64,000 bases of DNA from an uncultured Clostridia bacterium (GTDB lineage: Bacteria; Bacillota; Clostridia; Oscillospirales; Acutalibacteraceae). Positions 51,856 through 60,107 of the stretch are shown here, piece after piece. Under the pieces are notes generated by a model. It made no database searches. It worked only from the letters and a program-made list of their open reading frames with translations, and had not been told where the DNA came from. The stretch's first letter is position 1. Every line of letters begins with the position of its first letter. The stretch spans positions 1 to 64,000 of the forward strand of contig CANQXE010000010.1 in assembly GCA_947627725.1 (NCBI GenBank), given 5' to 3'. The position numbers and the translations under genes are program-made.

Positions 51856-52920
51856 TTGTTAAAGAGATTTTCTTTTTTGTTAGCGCTTTTGTTTATTTTC
51901 CCTATGACGGTGTACGGTGCCGATAATTCCGCTAAATGCGCAATAGTAATGGACGCCGACACAGGCATTATTCTTTACGAGAAAAATGCTTATGAGGAAA
52001 GACCGATTGCTTCAACCACCAAGATAATGACTGCGCTTTTGGCGATTGAAAGCAAAAGACTTAACGAAACGGTCAGAATAACAAATGAAATGCTGCAAAC
52101 AGAGGGTACGTCTCTCGGATTGCGGGAGGGTGATACCCTCACACTCAAAGATCTTATTACAGGTATGATGCTGACTTCAGGCAATGATTCTGCGAACGCC
52201 GTCGCCTTTTTTTTGTCGGGAGGAATTAAAGAATTTTCCGCTCTTATGAATAAGCGTGCAGGTCAGATAGGTATGAAAAGCACACATTTTGTTACCCCGT
52301 CAGGTCTTGATGAGGGCGGGCATCATTCCACCGCTTATGATATGGCGCTTCTCACCTCTACTGCGGTTCAGAATAAAGACTTTTGCGAAATAGTTTCAAT
52401 GCAAAGTGCAAAAATAATAGTTGGCAAAAAGGAAATAATGGTATATAATCACAACAAGCTGCTTGCAAGGGATGAAAACTTTTTCGGCGTGAAAACAGGC
52501 TATACCAAAAAGGCGGGAAGATGCCTTGTCAGCGCAAAAAACTATAACGGCAATAAGCTTGTCTGCGTTACCCTTTACGCGCCCGACGACTGGAACGACC
52601 ATATCAGGCTGCTTAGCGAATGTGAAAAAATGTATAATAAATATGAAGTTTCGGATAATATGGAAATAAACACAGTCGGTTCTGAAACTCGGACGGTAAC
52701 AGCGTCATATAAAAAAGAATTCTATATTTTATCGGACCTGAGACTTGAAATATACCATATCCCGTTTGCGTATGCTCCCGTAAAAACGGGAGAAAGGCTC
52801 GGATGGGTATATGTGTACTATAATAAAAAATTAATAGAAAGACTGCCGATTTTGGCAGACGAGGATGTTGAATATTATGCCGAACAAGAACGAAGTACGA
52901 TTGCAGAAGTTCATGGCTGA
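51856..52920 (+). CDS. dacF: D-alanyl-D-alanine carboxypeptidase (PBP5/DacF type)
   Basis: About 354 residues. Signal peptide ends near VYGAD (about 20-23). Active-site Ser53 in STTK (SxxK), SGNDSAN as SxN, and KTGYTKKAG as KTG; a C-terminal PBP5-associated beta domain follows. It trims the terminal D-Ala from peptidoglycan stem peptides outside the membrane; DacF is spore-cortex specific in Bacillus, but the subclass cannot be fixed here. I favour the TTG start at 51856 (AGGTGAT 5 nt upstream); GTG 51847 lies inside the ribosome site. Confidence 0.88.
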   Translation: MLKRFSFLLALLFIFPMTVYGADNSAKCAIVMDADTGIILYEKNAYEERPIASTTKIMTALLAIESKRLNETVRITNEMLQTEGTSLGLREGDTLTLKDLITGMMLTSGNDSANAVAFFLSGGIKEFSALMNKRAGQIGMKSTHFVTPSGLDEGGHHSTAYDMALLTSTAVQNKDFCEIVSMQSAKIIVGKKEIMVYNHNKLLARDENFFGVKTGYTKKAGRCLVSAKNYNGNKLVCVTLYAPDDWNDHIRLLSECEKMYNKYEVSDNMEINTVGSETRTVTASYKKEFYILSDLRLEIYHIPFAYAPVKTGERLGWVYVYYNKKLIERLPILADEDVEYYAEQERSTIAEVHG

Positions 52921-53617
52921 ATGCGGTGTCGCGTCGCGGCGTAAGAGCGAAGAGCTTATTGAAATGGGCAAGGTTAAGGTCAACGGTCATACCGCCCACA
53001 TCGGTGACAAGATAAATCCAAAAAGAGATATCGTCACAGTACGAGGTAAAAAAATCAATAAGTCCGATAAAATGTATTACATTATGCTCAATAAGCCGAG
53101 AGGATATGTGACTACGGTTTCCGATGAGCTTGGCAGAAAAACAGTGATGGACCTTATCGACGTCAATGCGAGAGTTTACCCTGTCGGCAGACTTGATAAG
53201 GATTCAGAGGGACTTTTGATTCTTACAAATGACGGTGCCTTTGCCAATGCGCTGACACACCCAAAGCATAATTACACGAAGGTTTATCGTGTTACCGTGC
53301 GCCCTGCCGTTAATGACGATATTCTTGAAAGACTCAGAAACGGAATTGAAATTGACGGCAGAAGGACCGCTCCCTGTGATGTAAATGTTATTACCGAGGA
53401 AAAGGGGAGAGTGGTTCTTGAATTCATTCTCCGTGAGGGCAGAAACAGGCAAATAAGAAAAATGTGCGAGGCAGTTGATTTAGAGGTCGCAAGGCTCAAA
53501 CGGATTTCAATAGGTCCTGTTAAGCTGGGTATGCTCGCTGTCGGAAAATCAAGACAGCTTACCGATAATGAGGTAAGAAAGCTACTCCGTTCCTCAAATC
53601 CTTCCGAAAGCGAATAA
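52877..53617 (+). CDS. rluB: 23S rRNA pseudouridine synthase, RluB type
   Basis: 246 residues from ATG 52877. N-terminal S4 domain (VRLQKFMAECGVASRRKSEELI) and the RsuA/RluB catalytic block GRLDKDSEGLLILTNDG with its Asp. The C-terminal EGRNRQIRKMCEAV is the other family motif. The gene starts inside the end of dacF (44-bp overlap); ATG 52865 is an alternative but lies right on the GAGG. Confidence 0.92.
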   Translation: MPNKNEVRLQKFMAECGVASRRKSEELIEMGKVKVNGHTAHIGDKINPKRDIVTVRGKKINKSDKMYYIMLNKPRGYVTTVSDELGRKTVMDLIDVNARVYPVGRLDKDSEGLLILTNDGAFANALTHPKHNYTKVYRVTVRPAVNDDILERLRNGIEIDGRRTAPCDVNVITEEKGRVVLEFILREGRNRQIRKMCEAVDLEVARLKRISIGPVKLGMLAVGKSRQLTDNEVRKLLRSSNPSESE

Positions 53618-53647
53618 TATTAATATATAAAAATAGATAATTTTATA

Positions 53648-53676
53648 TTGATATTAGTGAAACAAAGTGTTAAAAT
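53648..53676 (+). promoter_or_regulatory. Promoter of the carboxyltransferase operon
   Basis: TTGATA (53648-53653), 17-bp spacer, TAAAAT (53671-53676). About 70 bp before the GTG start. Confidence 0.6.
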
Positions 53677-53745
53677 CTATAATAGGAAAATTTGGAATTA
53701 TTTAGTTTTCCTGCTTGTTTTTACAAATAATAGGAGGATAATAAA

Positions 53746-55062
53746 GTGAGTGAATTAAAGGACTCTAATGCACTTGCAAGGCTTGAGGCGCTTTTTGACG
53801 ACGGCTCTTTCACCCAGATTGACGCATTCGCTAAATCTGCGAGCGGTGAAGTTGAGGTCGTTGCCGGCTTCGGCACAGTAAACGGATGTGCGGTTTACGC
53901 ATTTTCTCAGGACATTACTGTTGACGACGGTGCGGTAAGCGTTGCACAGTGCGCAAAGATAAAAAAGATTTATGACCTTGCGGCAAAGACAGGCTGTCCC
54001 GTTATTTCTGTTTTTGATTCAAACGGCGTGAAGCTGAGTGAGGGCTTTGAGGTTCTCAATTCCTACGGTGAGCTTGTTAAGAAGTCAACCTCTCTCAGCG
54101 GCGTTTGTCCGCAGATTGCTGTCATCGCAGGCGCTTGCGTCGGCACATCGGCTCTTATCGCAAATATGGCAGACGTTGTTGTAGCGGTTAAGGATGCTGA
54201 TTTTTATGTTTCCGCTCCGAGCGGCGTAACTGCTGAGCAGTCATTTGAAGAGGGTACTGTCGATATTCTTTGCGATGATTTCAGCGGTGCGGTTGAGACA
54301 GTCAAAAATTTAGTTTCTCTGCTCCCGTCAAATAATCTTTCGCCTGCGCCTATATTTGATTTTTCCGCTCCGCAGACTGTTTGTCAGGAGGATACGGACG
54401 CCATTTCAATTATAAATGCAATTGCTGACAATTCGTCAGTTGTTGAAATTAAAGGCGGCTATGCGGCGTCTAACTGTAAAACAGCTCTTGCAACTGTTAT
54501 GGGTACTACTGTGGGTTTTGTTGCGTTTGAGGGTAACGCGCTCTGCCCTGCCTGCTCATATAAGGCGGAGGCTATGATAAAGCTTTGCGACGCTTATTCC
54601 GTCCCTGTTGTTACGCTTGTGAACTCAGACGGTATCATAGATGAAAAAGAAAATCAGACCTTGGTTGCTCTTACTAAGCTTACGTCTGCTTATGCGACGG
54701 CAACGTGTCCCAAGATTTCGGTTATAACACAAAAAGCAATAGGCTGTGCGTACATCATTCTTGCCGGCAAGGGCGCAAACGCGGATTTGACTATCGCGTG
54801 GGACAGCGCTGTTGTATCACCGCTCAATGCTGATTCCGCAGTTGCGTTTCTGTTTAACGACAGACTTGCGGCAGGTGAGGACAGAAAAGCGCTTGAGGCT
54901 GAATATATTGATACAATCGCGTCACCGTTTACGGCTGCTGCCTGCGGTGCGATTGATGATATATGTACTCCCGCCGAAACAAGAGAAAGAGTTATTTCCG
55001 CTCTTGATATTCTTTCCGGCAAGAGAGAAACTACATTACCGAGAAAACATTCTGTAAAATAA
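53746..55062 (+). CDS. Divergent carboxyltransferase-domain protein (12S/MmdA-like)
   Basis: 438 residues of the crotonase-like acyl-CoA carboxyltransferase fold (ARLEALFDDGSFTQID, GFGTVNGCAVYAFSQDITVDDGA). It is shorter than MmdA/GcdA/12S (about 510) and the usual glycine motifs are altered: GGAR is NGVK (FDSNGVKLSEG) and the GPCAGGAVYSPA block is GACVGTSALIANM. The oxyanion-hole glycines may therefore be incomplete; catalysis is uncertain and a structural or altered-substrate role is possible. GTG start with AGGAGG upstream. First gene of an operon with a biotin carrier and OadA. Confidence 0.8.
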   Translation: MSELKDSNALARLEALFDDGSFTQIDAFAKSASGEVEVVAGFGTVNGCAVYAFSQDITVDDGAVSVAQCAKIKKIYDLAAKTGCPVISVFDSNGVKLSEGFEVLNSYGELVKKSTSLSGVCPQIAVIAGACVGTSALIANMADVVVAVKDADFYVSAPSGVTAEQSFEEGTVDILCDDFSGAVETVKNLVSLLPSNNLSPAPIFDFSAPQTVCQEDTDAISIINAIADNSSVVEIKGGYAASNCKTALATVMGTTVGFVAFEGNALCPACSYKAEAMIKLCDAYSVPVVTLVNSDGIIDEKENQTLVALTKLTSAYATATCPKISVITQKAIGCAYIILAGKGANADLTIAWDSAVVSPLNADSAVAFLFNDRLAAGEDRKALEAEYIDTIASPFTAAACGAIDDICTPAETRERVISALDILSGKRETTLPRKHSVK

Positions 55063-55077
55063 TGGAGGATTAATAAT

Positions 55078-55482
55078 ATGAAAAACTATACTATTACTGT
55101 AAACGGAACACCATATAATGTAACGGTTGAGGAGGGTGCGTCATCGGCTCCCGTTCAGGCGGCTCCCGCACCTGCTTCAGCGCCGACTCCGGCAGCGCCT
55201 GCCCCCGCGCCTGCGCCACAGGCGGCTCCTGCACCTGCCGCTGCTCCCGCGGCGCCAACGGCACAAGGCAGCGTTAAGATTGAATCTCCTATGCCGGGTA
55301 CAATTCTTGATATCAAGGTTTCAGCCGGTACTTCTGTTACAAGCGGACAGGTTCTCTGTGTTCTTGAGGCAATGAAGATGGAAAATGACATCGTAGCACC
55401 TCAGGACGGCACTGTAGCTTCAATTAATGTTAATAAGGGCGACAGCGTTGAGGCAGGTCAGCTTATTATCACATTGAGCTGA
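55078..55482 (+). CDS. Biotin carrier protein
   Basis: 134 residues: a short N-terminal domain (about 1-20), a long Pro/Ala linker (about 23-63), and a biotinyl domain with the biotinylation motif EAMKM (Lys100) flanked by IESPMPGTILDI and APQDGTVAS. The flexible linker lets biotin swing between the two carboxyltransferases encoded on each side. TGGAGG precedes the ATG. Confidence 0.94.
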   Translation: MKNYTITVNGTPYNVTVEEGASSAPVQAAPAPASAPTPAAPAPAPAPQAAPAPAAAPAAPTAQGSVKIESPMPGTILDIKVSAGTSVTSGQVLCVLEAMKMENDIVAPQDGTVASINVNKGDSVEAGQLIITLS

Positions 55483-55494
55483 GAGGTGGCATAG

Positions 55495-56892
55495 ATGGCT
55501 AAAATCGGTATTACTGAAACAGTCCTGCGAGATGCGCATCAGTCCTTGATTGCGACACGTATGACGACTGATGAATTTTCCGGAATTCTTGAGAAAATGG
55601 ATAAAATCGGCTATCATTCACTTGAGTGCTGGGGCGGCGCAACCTTTGATTCCTGTCTCAGATTTCTGAATGAAGACCCGTGGGAAAGATTAAGGTTAAT
55701 CCGCCAAAAGTGTCCTAATACAAAATTACAGATGCTTTTCCGCGGTCAGAATATGCTCGGCTACCGTCATTATTCTGATGAGGTTGTTGATTATTTTGTA
55801 AAAAAGAGCATTGATAACGGTATTGATATCTTAAGGATTTTTGACGCTCTTAATGATGTCCGTAATCTTCAGACGGCGATCAATGCCGCAAAGAAATACG
55901 GAGGACACGTTCAGGCGGCAATTTCCTACACAACAGGTCCGGTATTTGATATTGAGTATTACTGCAGTTATGCAAAGCAGCTTGAGGAGGCGGGCGCTGA
56001 TTCAATCTGTATTAAGGATATGGCAGGTCTTTTGACGCCTTACGGCACATATGACCTTGTTAAGGCGCTTAAGGAAACGGTTCATGTTCCTATTCAGCTT
56101 CATTCGCATTACACGTCAGGTCTTGCCTCAATGGTACAGCTTAAGGGCGTCGAGGCAGGCGTTGACATTATAGATACTGCTATCAGTCCGCTCGCAATGG
56201 GTACTTCTCATCCCGCGACTGAATCCATGGTCGCGGCTTTTCAGGGTACTCCTTATGACACGGGACTTGATATTAAGGCGCTTAGCGAAATCCGTGATTT
56301 CTTTACACCTCTGCGTGAAAAGTATCTTGAATCGGGGCTTCTTGATCCAAAGATGCTCGGCGTAGACGCAAATACGCTTCTTTATCAGGTGCCGGGCGGT
56401 ATGCTTTCAAACCTTGTTTCTCAGCTTAAGCAGGCAGGTAAGGCTGATAAGCTTGAGGAAGTTCTTAACGAGGTTCCGCGTGTACGTAAGGATTCGGGAT
56501 ACCCTCCGCTTGTTACACCTACATCACAGATTGTCGGTACACAGTCTGTGTTCAATGTCATTCTCGGCGAGAGATACAAGATGGTTACTAAGGAATTCAA
56601 GGATATGGTCGCCGGCAAGTACGGCAAAACGCCTTGTGAAATTGACCCTGAGTTCAGGAAAAAAATCGTTGGTGACGATGAGATTATCGACTGCCGTCCT
56701 GCTGATTTAATTACTGATACAATTGACTCATTTAAGGATGAAATCAAGGAGTTCTATGAGCAGGAGGAGGATATTCTTTCATATGCTCAGTTCGGTCAGG
56801 TTGCCGTTAAATTCTTTGAAAAAAGACGTGACGCAAAATACGGTCTTGACGGCAAGCACGATAATATTGAAACAAAGGTACATCCTGTATAA
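55495..56892 (+). CDS. oadA: OadA-like carboxyltransferase (5S/oxaloacetate-pyruvate type)
   Basis: 465 residues with the TIM-barrel of the pyruvate-carboxyltransferase/HMGL family: TVLRDAHQSLIATRM, ECWGGATFDSCLRFL, the carbamylated-Lys region ICIKDMAGLLTPY, metal-site QLHSHYTSG, then the PYC/OADA conserved domain. It lacks its own biotin domain, which sits in the separate carrier gene. It would move CO2 between biotin and pyruvate/oxaloacetate. GAGAGGTGG precedes the ATG. No OadB/MmdB membrane decarboxylase gene is in the window. Confidence 0.92.
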   Translation: MAKIGITETVLRDAHQSLIATRMTTDEFSGILEKMDKIGYHSLECWGGATFDSCLRFLNEDPWERLRLIRQKCPNTKLQMLFRGQNMLGYRHYSDEVVDYFVKKSIDNGIDILRIFDALNDVRNLQTAINAAKKYGGHVQAAISYTTGPVFDIEYYCSYAKQLEEAGADSICIKDMAGLLTPYGTYDLVKALKETVHVPIQLHSHYTSGLASMVQLKGVEAGVDIIDTAISPLAMGTSHPATESMVAAFQGTPYDTGLDIKALSEIRDFFTPLREKYLESGLLDPKMLGVDANTLLYQVPGGMLSNLVSQLKQAGKADKLEEVLNEVPRVRKDSGYPPLVTPTSQIVGTQSVFNVILGERYKMVTKEFKDMVAGKYGKTPCEIDPEFRKKIVGDDEIIDCRPADLITDTIDSFKDEIKEFYEQEEDILSYAQFGQVAVKFFEKRRDAKYGLDGKHDNIETKVHPV

Positions 56893-56905
56893 TTAAGGTA
56901 TAAAA

Positions 56906-56943
56906 TAAACCTGGCAGTATTTCTGTCAGGTTTATTTTTTGTC
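56906..56943. terminator. Bidirectional terminator, oadA / XRE gene
   Basis: AATAAACCTG-CAG and CTG-CAGGTTTATT, with T6 on the + side and an A-rich 5' side. It overlaps the 3' end of the convergent XRE gene. Confidence 0.75.
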
Positions 56944-57132
56944 GCTCAACTTTAAAATATAGTCGGCGCTTGTTTTATAGAACTTTGCAAGTCTGCAAAT
57001 GATTTCATCAGTCAAGGGCTGTATCTCAGTTTCAATATAGCTGTATTTTCTTTGAGTTATTCCAATTGCCTGAGCAACCTGTGTCTGAGTTAAATCATTG
57101 TCTATGCGTAAATCCTTTAATCTTGTTTTCAA
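56932..57132 (-). CDS. XRE-family repressor-like protein
   Basis: 66 residues: a single helix-turn-helix (RLKDLRIDNDLTQTQVAQAI, then GITQRKYSYIETEIQ) and a final helix FYKTSADYILKLSD. The TTG start at 57132 follows GGGTGAT by 6 nt and gives the usual MKTRLKDLR opening; ATG 57138 and GTG 57139-57141 lie in the ribosome site. It is divergent from the BspA-type gene; the palindrome at 57160-57199 between them is the likely binding site. Confidence 0.82.
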   Translation of the reverse strand: MKTRLKDLRIDNDLTQTQVAQAIGITQRKYSYIETEIQPLTDEIICRLAKFYKTSADYILKLSDKK

Positions 57133-57159
57133 AATCATCACCCGTATTTAGTATAACTT

Positions 57160-57199
57160 AGATAATATTTATCTATTGACAAATAGATAAATATTATCT
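57160..57199. promoter_or_regulatory. Perfect 18-bp palindromic operator, probable XRE site
   Basis: AGATAATATTTATCTATT (57160-57177) and its exact reverse complement AATAGATAAATATTATCT (57182-57199) are separated by GACA. Each arm itself contains a near-palindrome AGATAA..TTATCT, so it may be two operators about 25 bp apart. It covers the -35, spacer and first base of the -10 of the BspA promoter. Confidence 0.8.
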
Positions 57200-57204
57200 A
57201 TAAT
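57176..57204 (+). promoter_or_regulatory. Consensus promoter of the BspA-type gene
   Basis: TTGACA (57176-57181), 17-bp spacer, TATAAT (57199-57204). It is intrinsically strong, and the operator overlaps it completely, as expected for tight repression. Confidence 0.85.
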
Positions 57205-57231
57205 TGTATATATACAAAGGAGGGGTATATT

Positions 57232-59823
57232 ATGAAAAAAATATTAAGTCTTTTTCTGTCAATTTCTATGCTTTTCAGCATAGGCGCAGGTCTTGAACTT
57301 CCGGCATTTGCCGAAATCAGCGGTGAATTTGAATATCAGATTTTAAGTGACGGCACTGCTGAAATATCAAAGTATAAGGGTAATTCATCGGAAGTGATAA
57401 TTCCCGCCGAACTTGACGGATATCAGGTAACAAGTCTCGGAGATCATTCATTTTTTTATAATACAAATTTGCTGAGCGTAACAATTCCTGATGGTGTGAC
57501 TTCTATCGGCGGTTCCGCATTTATGCTGTGCTTAAATTTAACTCATATTCAAATACCTGACAGCGTTACAACTATTGGGTGGTATGCATTTAGTAACTGC
57601 AGAGTACTTACTGAGCTTAAAATTCCGGAAAATATTGCAGAAATTGGCTATAACGCTTTTGATAACAGCGGATTTTACCGAGATGATTCCTTTTGGGAAA
57701 ATGACGTTTTGTACATTGACGGTTGTCTTGTTTCGACTCGCAATACGTTAAGCGGAGTATATGAGGTCGCGGACGGAACAAGGCTTATAGCGGTTTCTGC
57801 TTTTGCCGATTGTAAAGATATGACCGGTATTACTATTCCAAACAGTGTAAAACATATCGGAGTTGATGTATTTAAAGGCTGTTCTTCTTTGACAGGGGTA
57901 AATATCAAAGAAGACAATCAGAATTTTGTATTTCAGGAGGGGATTCTGTTTAACAAGAATAAAACAAAGTTAATACAGTATCTTATTTCAAATGAGGCAG
58001 CTTCATATACTGTTCCTGACAGCGTAGAAATCATTTGTGATTATGCGTTTGAGAGATGTGAAAACCTGACTGAAGTAATAATTACAGATACTGTTACTCA
58101 TATCGGTGAGCATTCTTTTTCTTATTGTAAAAATTTGATAAGTGTAACAATACCGAACAGTGTAACAAGTATTGGCGATTATGCTTTTAATTACTGTACT
58201 GATTTGACAGACGTAGCAATTCCTGATAGTGCAAAAAGTATCGGCGGCTGGGCTTTTACACATTGCGAAAATCTGAAAAGTATAGAAATACCATATGGTA
58301 TTTCTGTTATCGAGGACGGACTTTTTTCATATTGCCGTTCATTGTCAAGTGTATTGTTGCCTGAAAGTGTAACAAGTATAGGTCGCTCAGCGTTTGATTA
58401 TTGTACAGATTTGGCACAGATAGCAATTCTTGATTCTGTAACAAATATCGGAAGCTACGTTTTTTCCTATTGTTCATCTCTTACCGATTTAGAAATACCT
58501 GACAGTGTAAAAAGTATTGGGGAAAGTGCATTTGATCGTTGCATTTTGCTTAATAGCATAAAAATACCTGATGGTGTATCATCTATAGAAAATCGAACTT
58601 TTACTGACTGTTATAATTTAAAAAGTATAATAATACCCAAAAGCATCGCTTCAATAGATTTTGCTGCTTTTGACAGTTGTGATAAATTGACAGATGTGTA
58701 TTATTATGGAACTGAAGATAGCTGGAATAAAATGAATATCAATAATCAGGATAATCGCAATAAGAGTTTATTAAATGCAAACATTCATTTTCTTGGAAAG
58801 ACATATACTGTTACAATTGATAAAAGCAATTTCGGTTATGTAAGCATTAATGGAAATGAAGCGGCTGACGGTATCAGTATGAATTTTGAAGAGGATGAAA
58901 AAATAACACTCAAAGCCGTACCGTATGAGAATGCAAGGTTTGTTGGATGGATTGCTAACGGTGTTACCACGGTTTCTACAGATTCAATCTTTGAAACCAC
59001 AGTTCTTGCAAACGTAACCTATACTCCGGTATTTGCAGTTGAAAACAATACTCAGATAACCGTGACTTTTGTTGACGCATATGGTAATGTTGTTGATTCA
59101 CAGGTCGTTTCTTCAGCAAATGATATTGTCATTCCTGCCGCTCCCAACCGGGCAGGATATAAATTCGCAACGAGTAACGGCTGGTCACTTACTGATGATG
59201 AAATTTCAAAGCTTACTGCATCAGCGGTCATATCAGTTAAATATGTTAAGGAAAGTTCAAAGCTTTTTAAAGTAACAGCAAATAATTGTGACATAAAGGC
59301 AGCGGGCAAAAGCTTTACTAATGAAGCGCTTGATATCGGGTATGATACTCTTGTAACAATAACCAATGATAATGCGAAGGCTTGGAAAATAAACGGTGCA
59401 ACGGTTGCTTATGGCAGCTCATATACTTTCTTTGTCGGCTCGGATATTGAATTAACTCCTGTTTTTGAAGCGGTGAATGCGGCTCCTGTAGCGGCAGGTG
59501 TTTCGATTTCTGAGGTAACGACAGATATAACAAGGGCATCTTTTTTAGCCACACGTTATATGACTGATGATTATGTTTGCGTCAATTCAGGTTATATTTA
59601 CGGTGCAGGCAATCTTGGAGAAATAACGCTGGGTGACGTTGACGGACAAACAGTAAAGGCTGTATATAATAAAACTGATGCTAAACAGTTTAGCTTAACT
59701 TTCGGCTTAAAGGCACAAGCAGGAACAATGACAGCACGTGCATTTCTTGCTTATGTTGGCATGGATAACGGCTCGACAAAAGTAGTTTATGCTGAGCCTC
59801 AGACATATACATATGATAATTAA
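57232..59823 (+). CDS. BspA-type leucine-rich-repeat surface protein
   Basis: 863 residues. Signal peptide ends near PAFAE (about 27). About 14 LRR_5/BspA repeats of roughly 23 residues (about 60-495) of the form LTSVTIPDSVTSIGxxAFxxC. Then come bacterial beta-repeat modules (KTYTVTIDKSNFGYVSING, TVTFVDAYGNVVDSQVV) and a C-terminal beta domain. Such proteins bind surfaces, host cells or partner proteins. There is no sortase or dockerin motif, so retention is unclear. AAAGGAGGGG precedes the ATG. Controlled by the operator at 57160-57199, probably bound by the divergent XRE protein. Confidence 0.88.
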   Translation: MKKILSLFLSISMLFSIGAGLELPAFAEISGEFEYQILSDGTAEISKYKGNSSEVIIPAELDGYQVTSLGDHSFFYNTNLLSVTIPDGVTSIGGSAFMLCLNLTHIQIPDSVTTIGWYAFSNCRVLTELKIPENIAEIGYNAFDNSGFYRDDSFWENDVLYIDGCLVSTRNTLSGVYEVADGTRLIAVSAFADCKDMTGITIPNSVKHIGVDVFKGCSSLTGVNIKEDNQNFVFQEGILFNKNKTKLIQYLISNEAASYTVPDSVEIICDYAFERCENLTEVIITDTVTHIGEHSFSYCKNLISVTIPNSVTSIGDYAFNYCTDLTDVAIPDSAKSIGGWAFTHCENLKSIEIPYGISVIEDGLFSYCRSLSSVLLPESVTSIGRSAFDYCTDLAQIAILDSVTNIGSYVFSYCSSLTDLEIPDSVKSIGESAFDRCILLNSIKIPDGVSSIENRTFTDCYNLKSIIIPKSIASIDFAAFDSCDKLTDVYYYGTEDSWNKMNINNQDNRNKSLLNANIHFLGKTYTVTIDKSNFGYVSINGNEAADGISMNFEEDEKITLKAVPYENARFVGWIANGVTTVSTDSIFETTVLANVTYTPVFAVENNTQITVTFVDAYGNVVDSQVVSSANDIVIPAAPNRAGYKFATSNGWSLTDDEISKLTASAVISVKYVKESSKLFKVTANNCDIKAAGKSFTNEALDIGYDTLVTITNDNAKAWKINGATVAYGSSYTFFVGSDIELTPVFEAVNAAPVAAGVSISEVTTDITRASFLATRYMTDDYVCVNSGYIYGAGNLGEITLGDVDGQTVKAVYNKTDAKQFSLTFGLKAQAGTMTARAFLAYVGMDNGSTKVVYAEPQTYTYDN

Positions 59824-59838
59824 ACGGAGGATTGATTT

Positions 59839-59943
59839 ATGAAGGACAATTACAAAAAGCCGATTACAGTTATTGAGGAGTTTAATACGGTTGACATAGT
59901 GACAACCTCAGGAATAGAAAACAATAACGGTGATGATTTTTAA
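59839..59943 (+). CDS. 34-residue peptide gene after the BspA protein
   Basis: An ORF with a strong ribosome site (CGGAGG, 9 nt before the ATG) encodes MKDNYKKPITVIEEFNTVDI followed by VTTSGIENNNGDDF. A lysine-rich start, a P-x-hydrophobic-E-E-F core, a VTTSG motif and an acidic end resemble small conserved peptides I associate with Clostridial surface-protein loci, sometimes precursor-like. That family link is from memory and not checked. No modification enzyme is nearby. It is co-transcribed with the BspA gene and precedes the terminator. Confidence 0.65.
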   Translation: MKDNYKKPITVIEEFNTVDIVTTSGIENNNGDDF

Positions 59944-59959
59944 AGTTGTAATATTTTAT

Positions 59960-59989
59960 AAAGGACAGGTATTGAGCCTGTCCTTTTTT
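59960..59989 (+). terminator. Terminator after the small peptide gene
   Basis: AAAGGACAGG and CCTGTCCTTT around a 7-nt loop, then a T-run. Confidence 0.85.
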
Positions 59990-60034
59990 GTGATACATTA
60001 TATGTACTGAATTACAGAAATGTTTAAAGCTAAA

Positions 60035-60063
60035 TTGACATAGATATTTTAATAAAGTATAAT
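60035..60063 (+). promoter_or_regulatory. Promoter of uppP
   Basis: TTGACA (60035-60040), 17-bp spacer, TATAAT (60058-60063): full consensus. Confidence 0.85.
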
Positions 60064-60107
60064 ATCGCTGTCGGTTAAATATCTTTATAATGAAAGGGGA
60101 TATATAT

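Noticed and set aside
55127-55391. Arg/Leu- and Ala/Gly-rich frames in the biotin carrier gene
   Set aside because: They are frame shadows of the Pro/Ala linker, a low-complexity GC-rich stretch.
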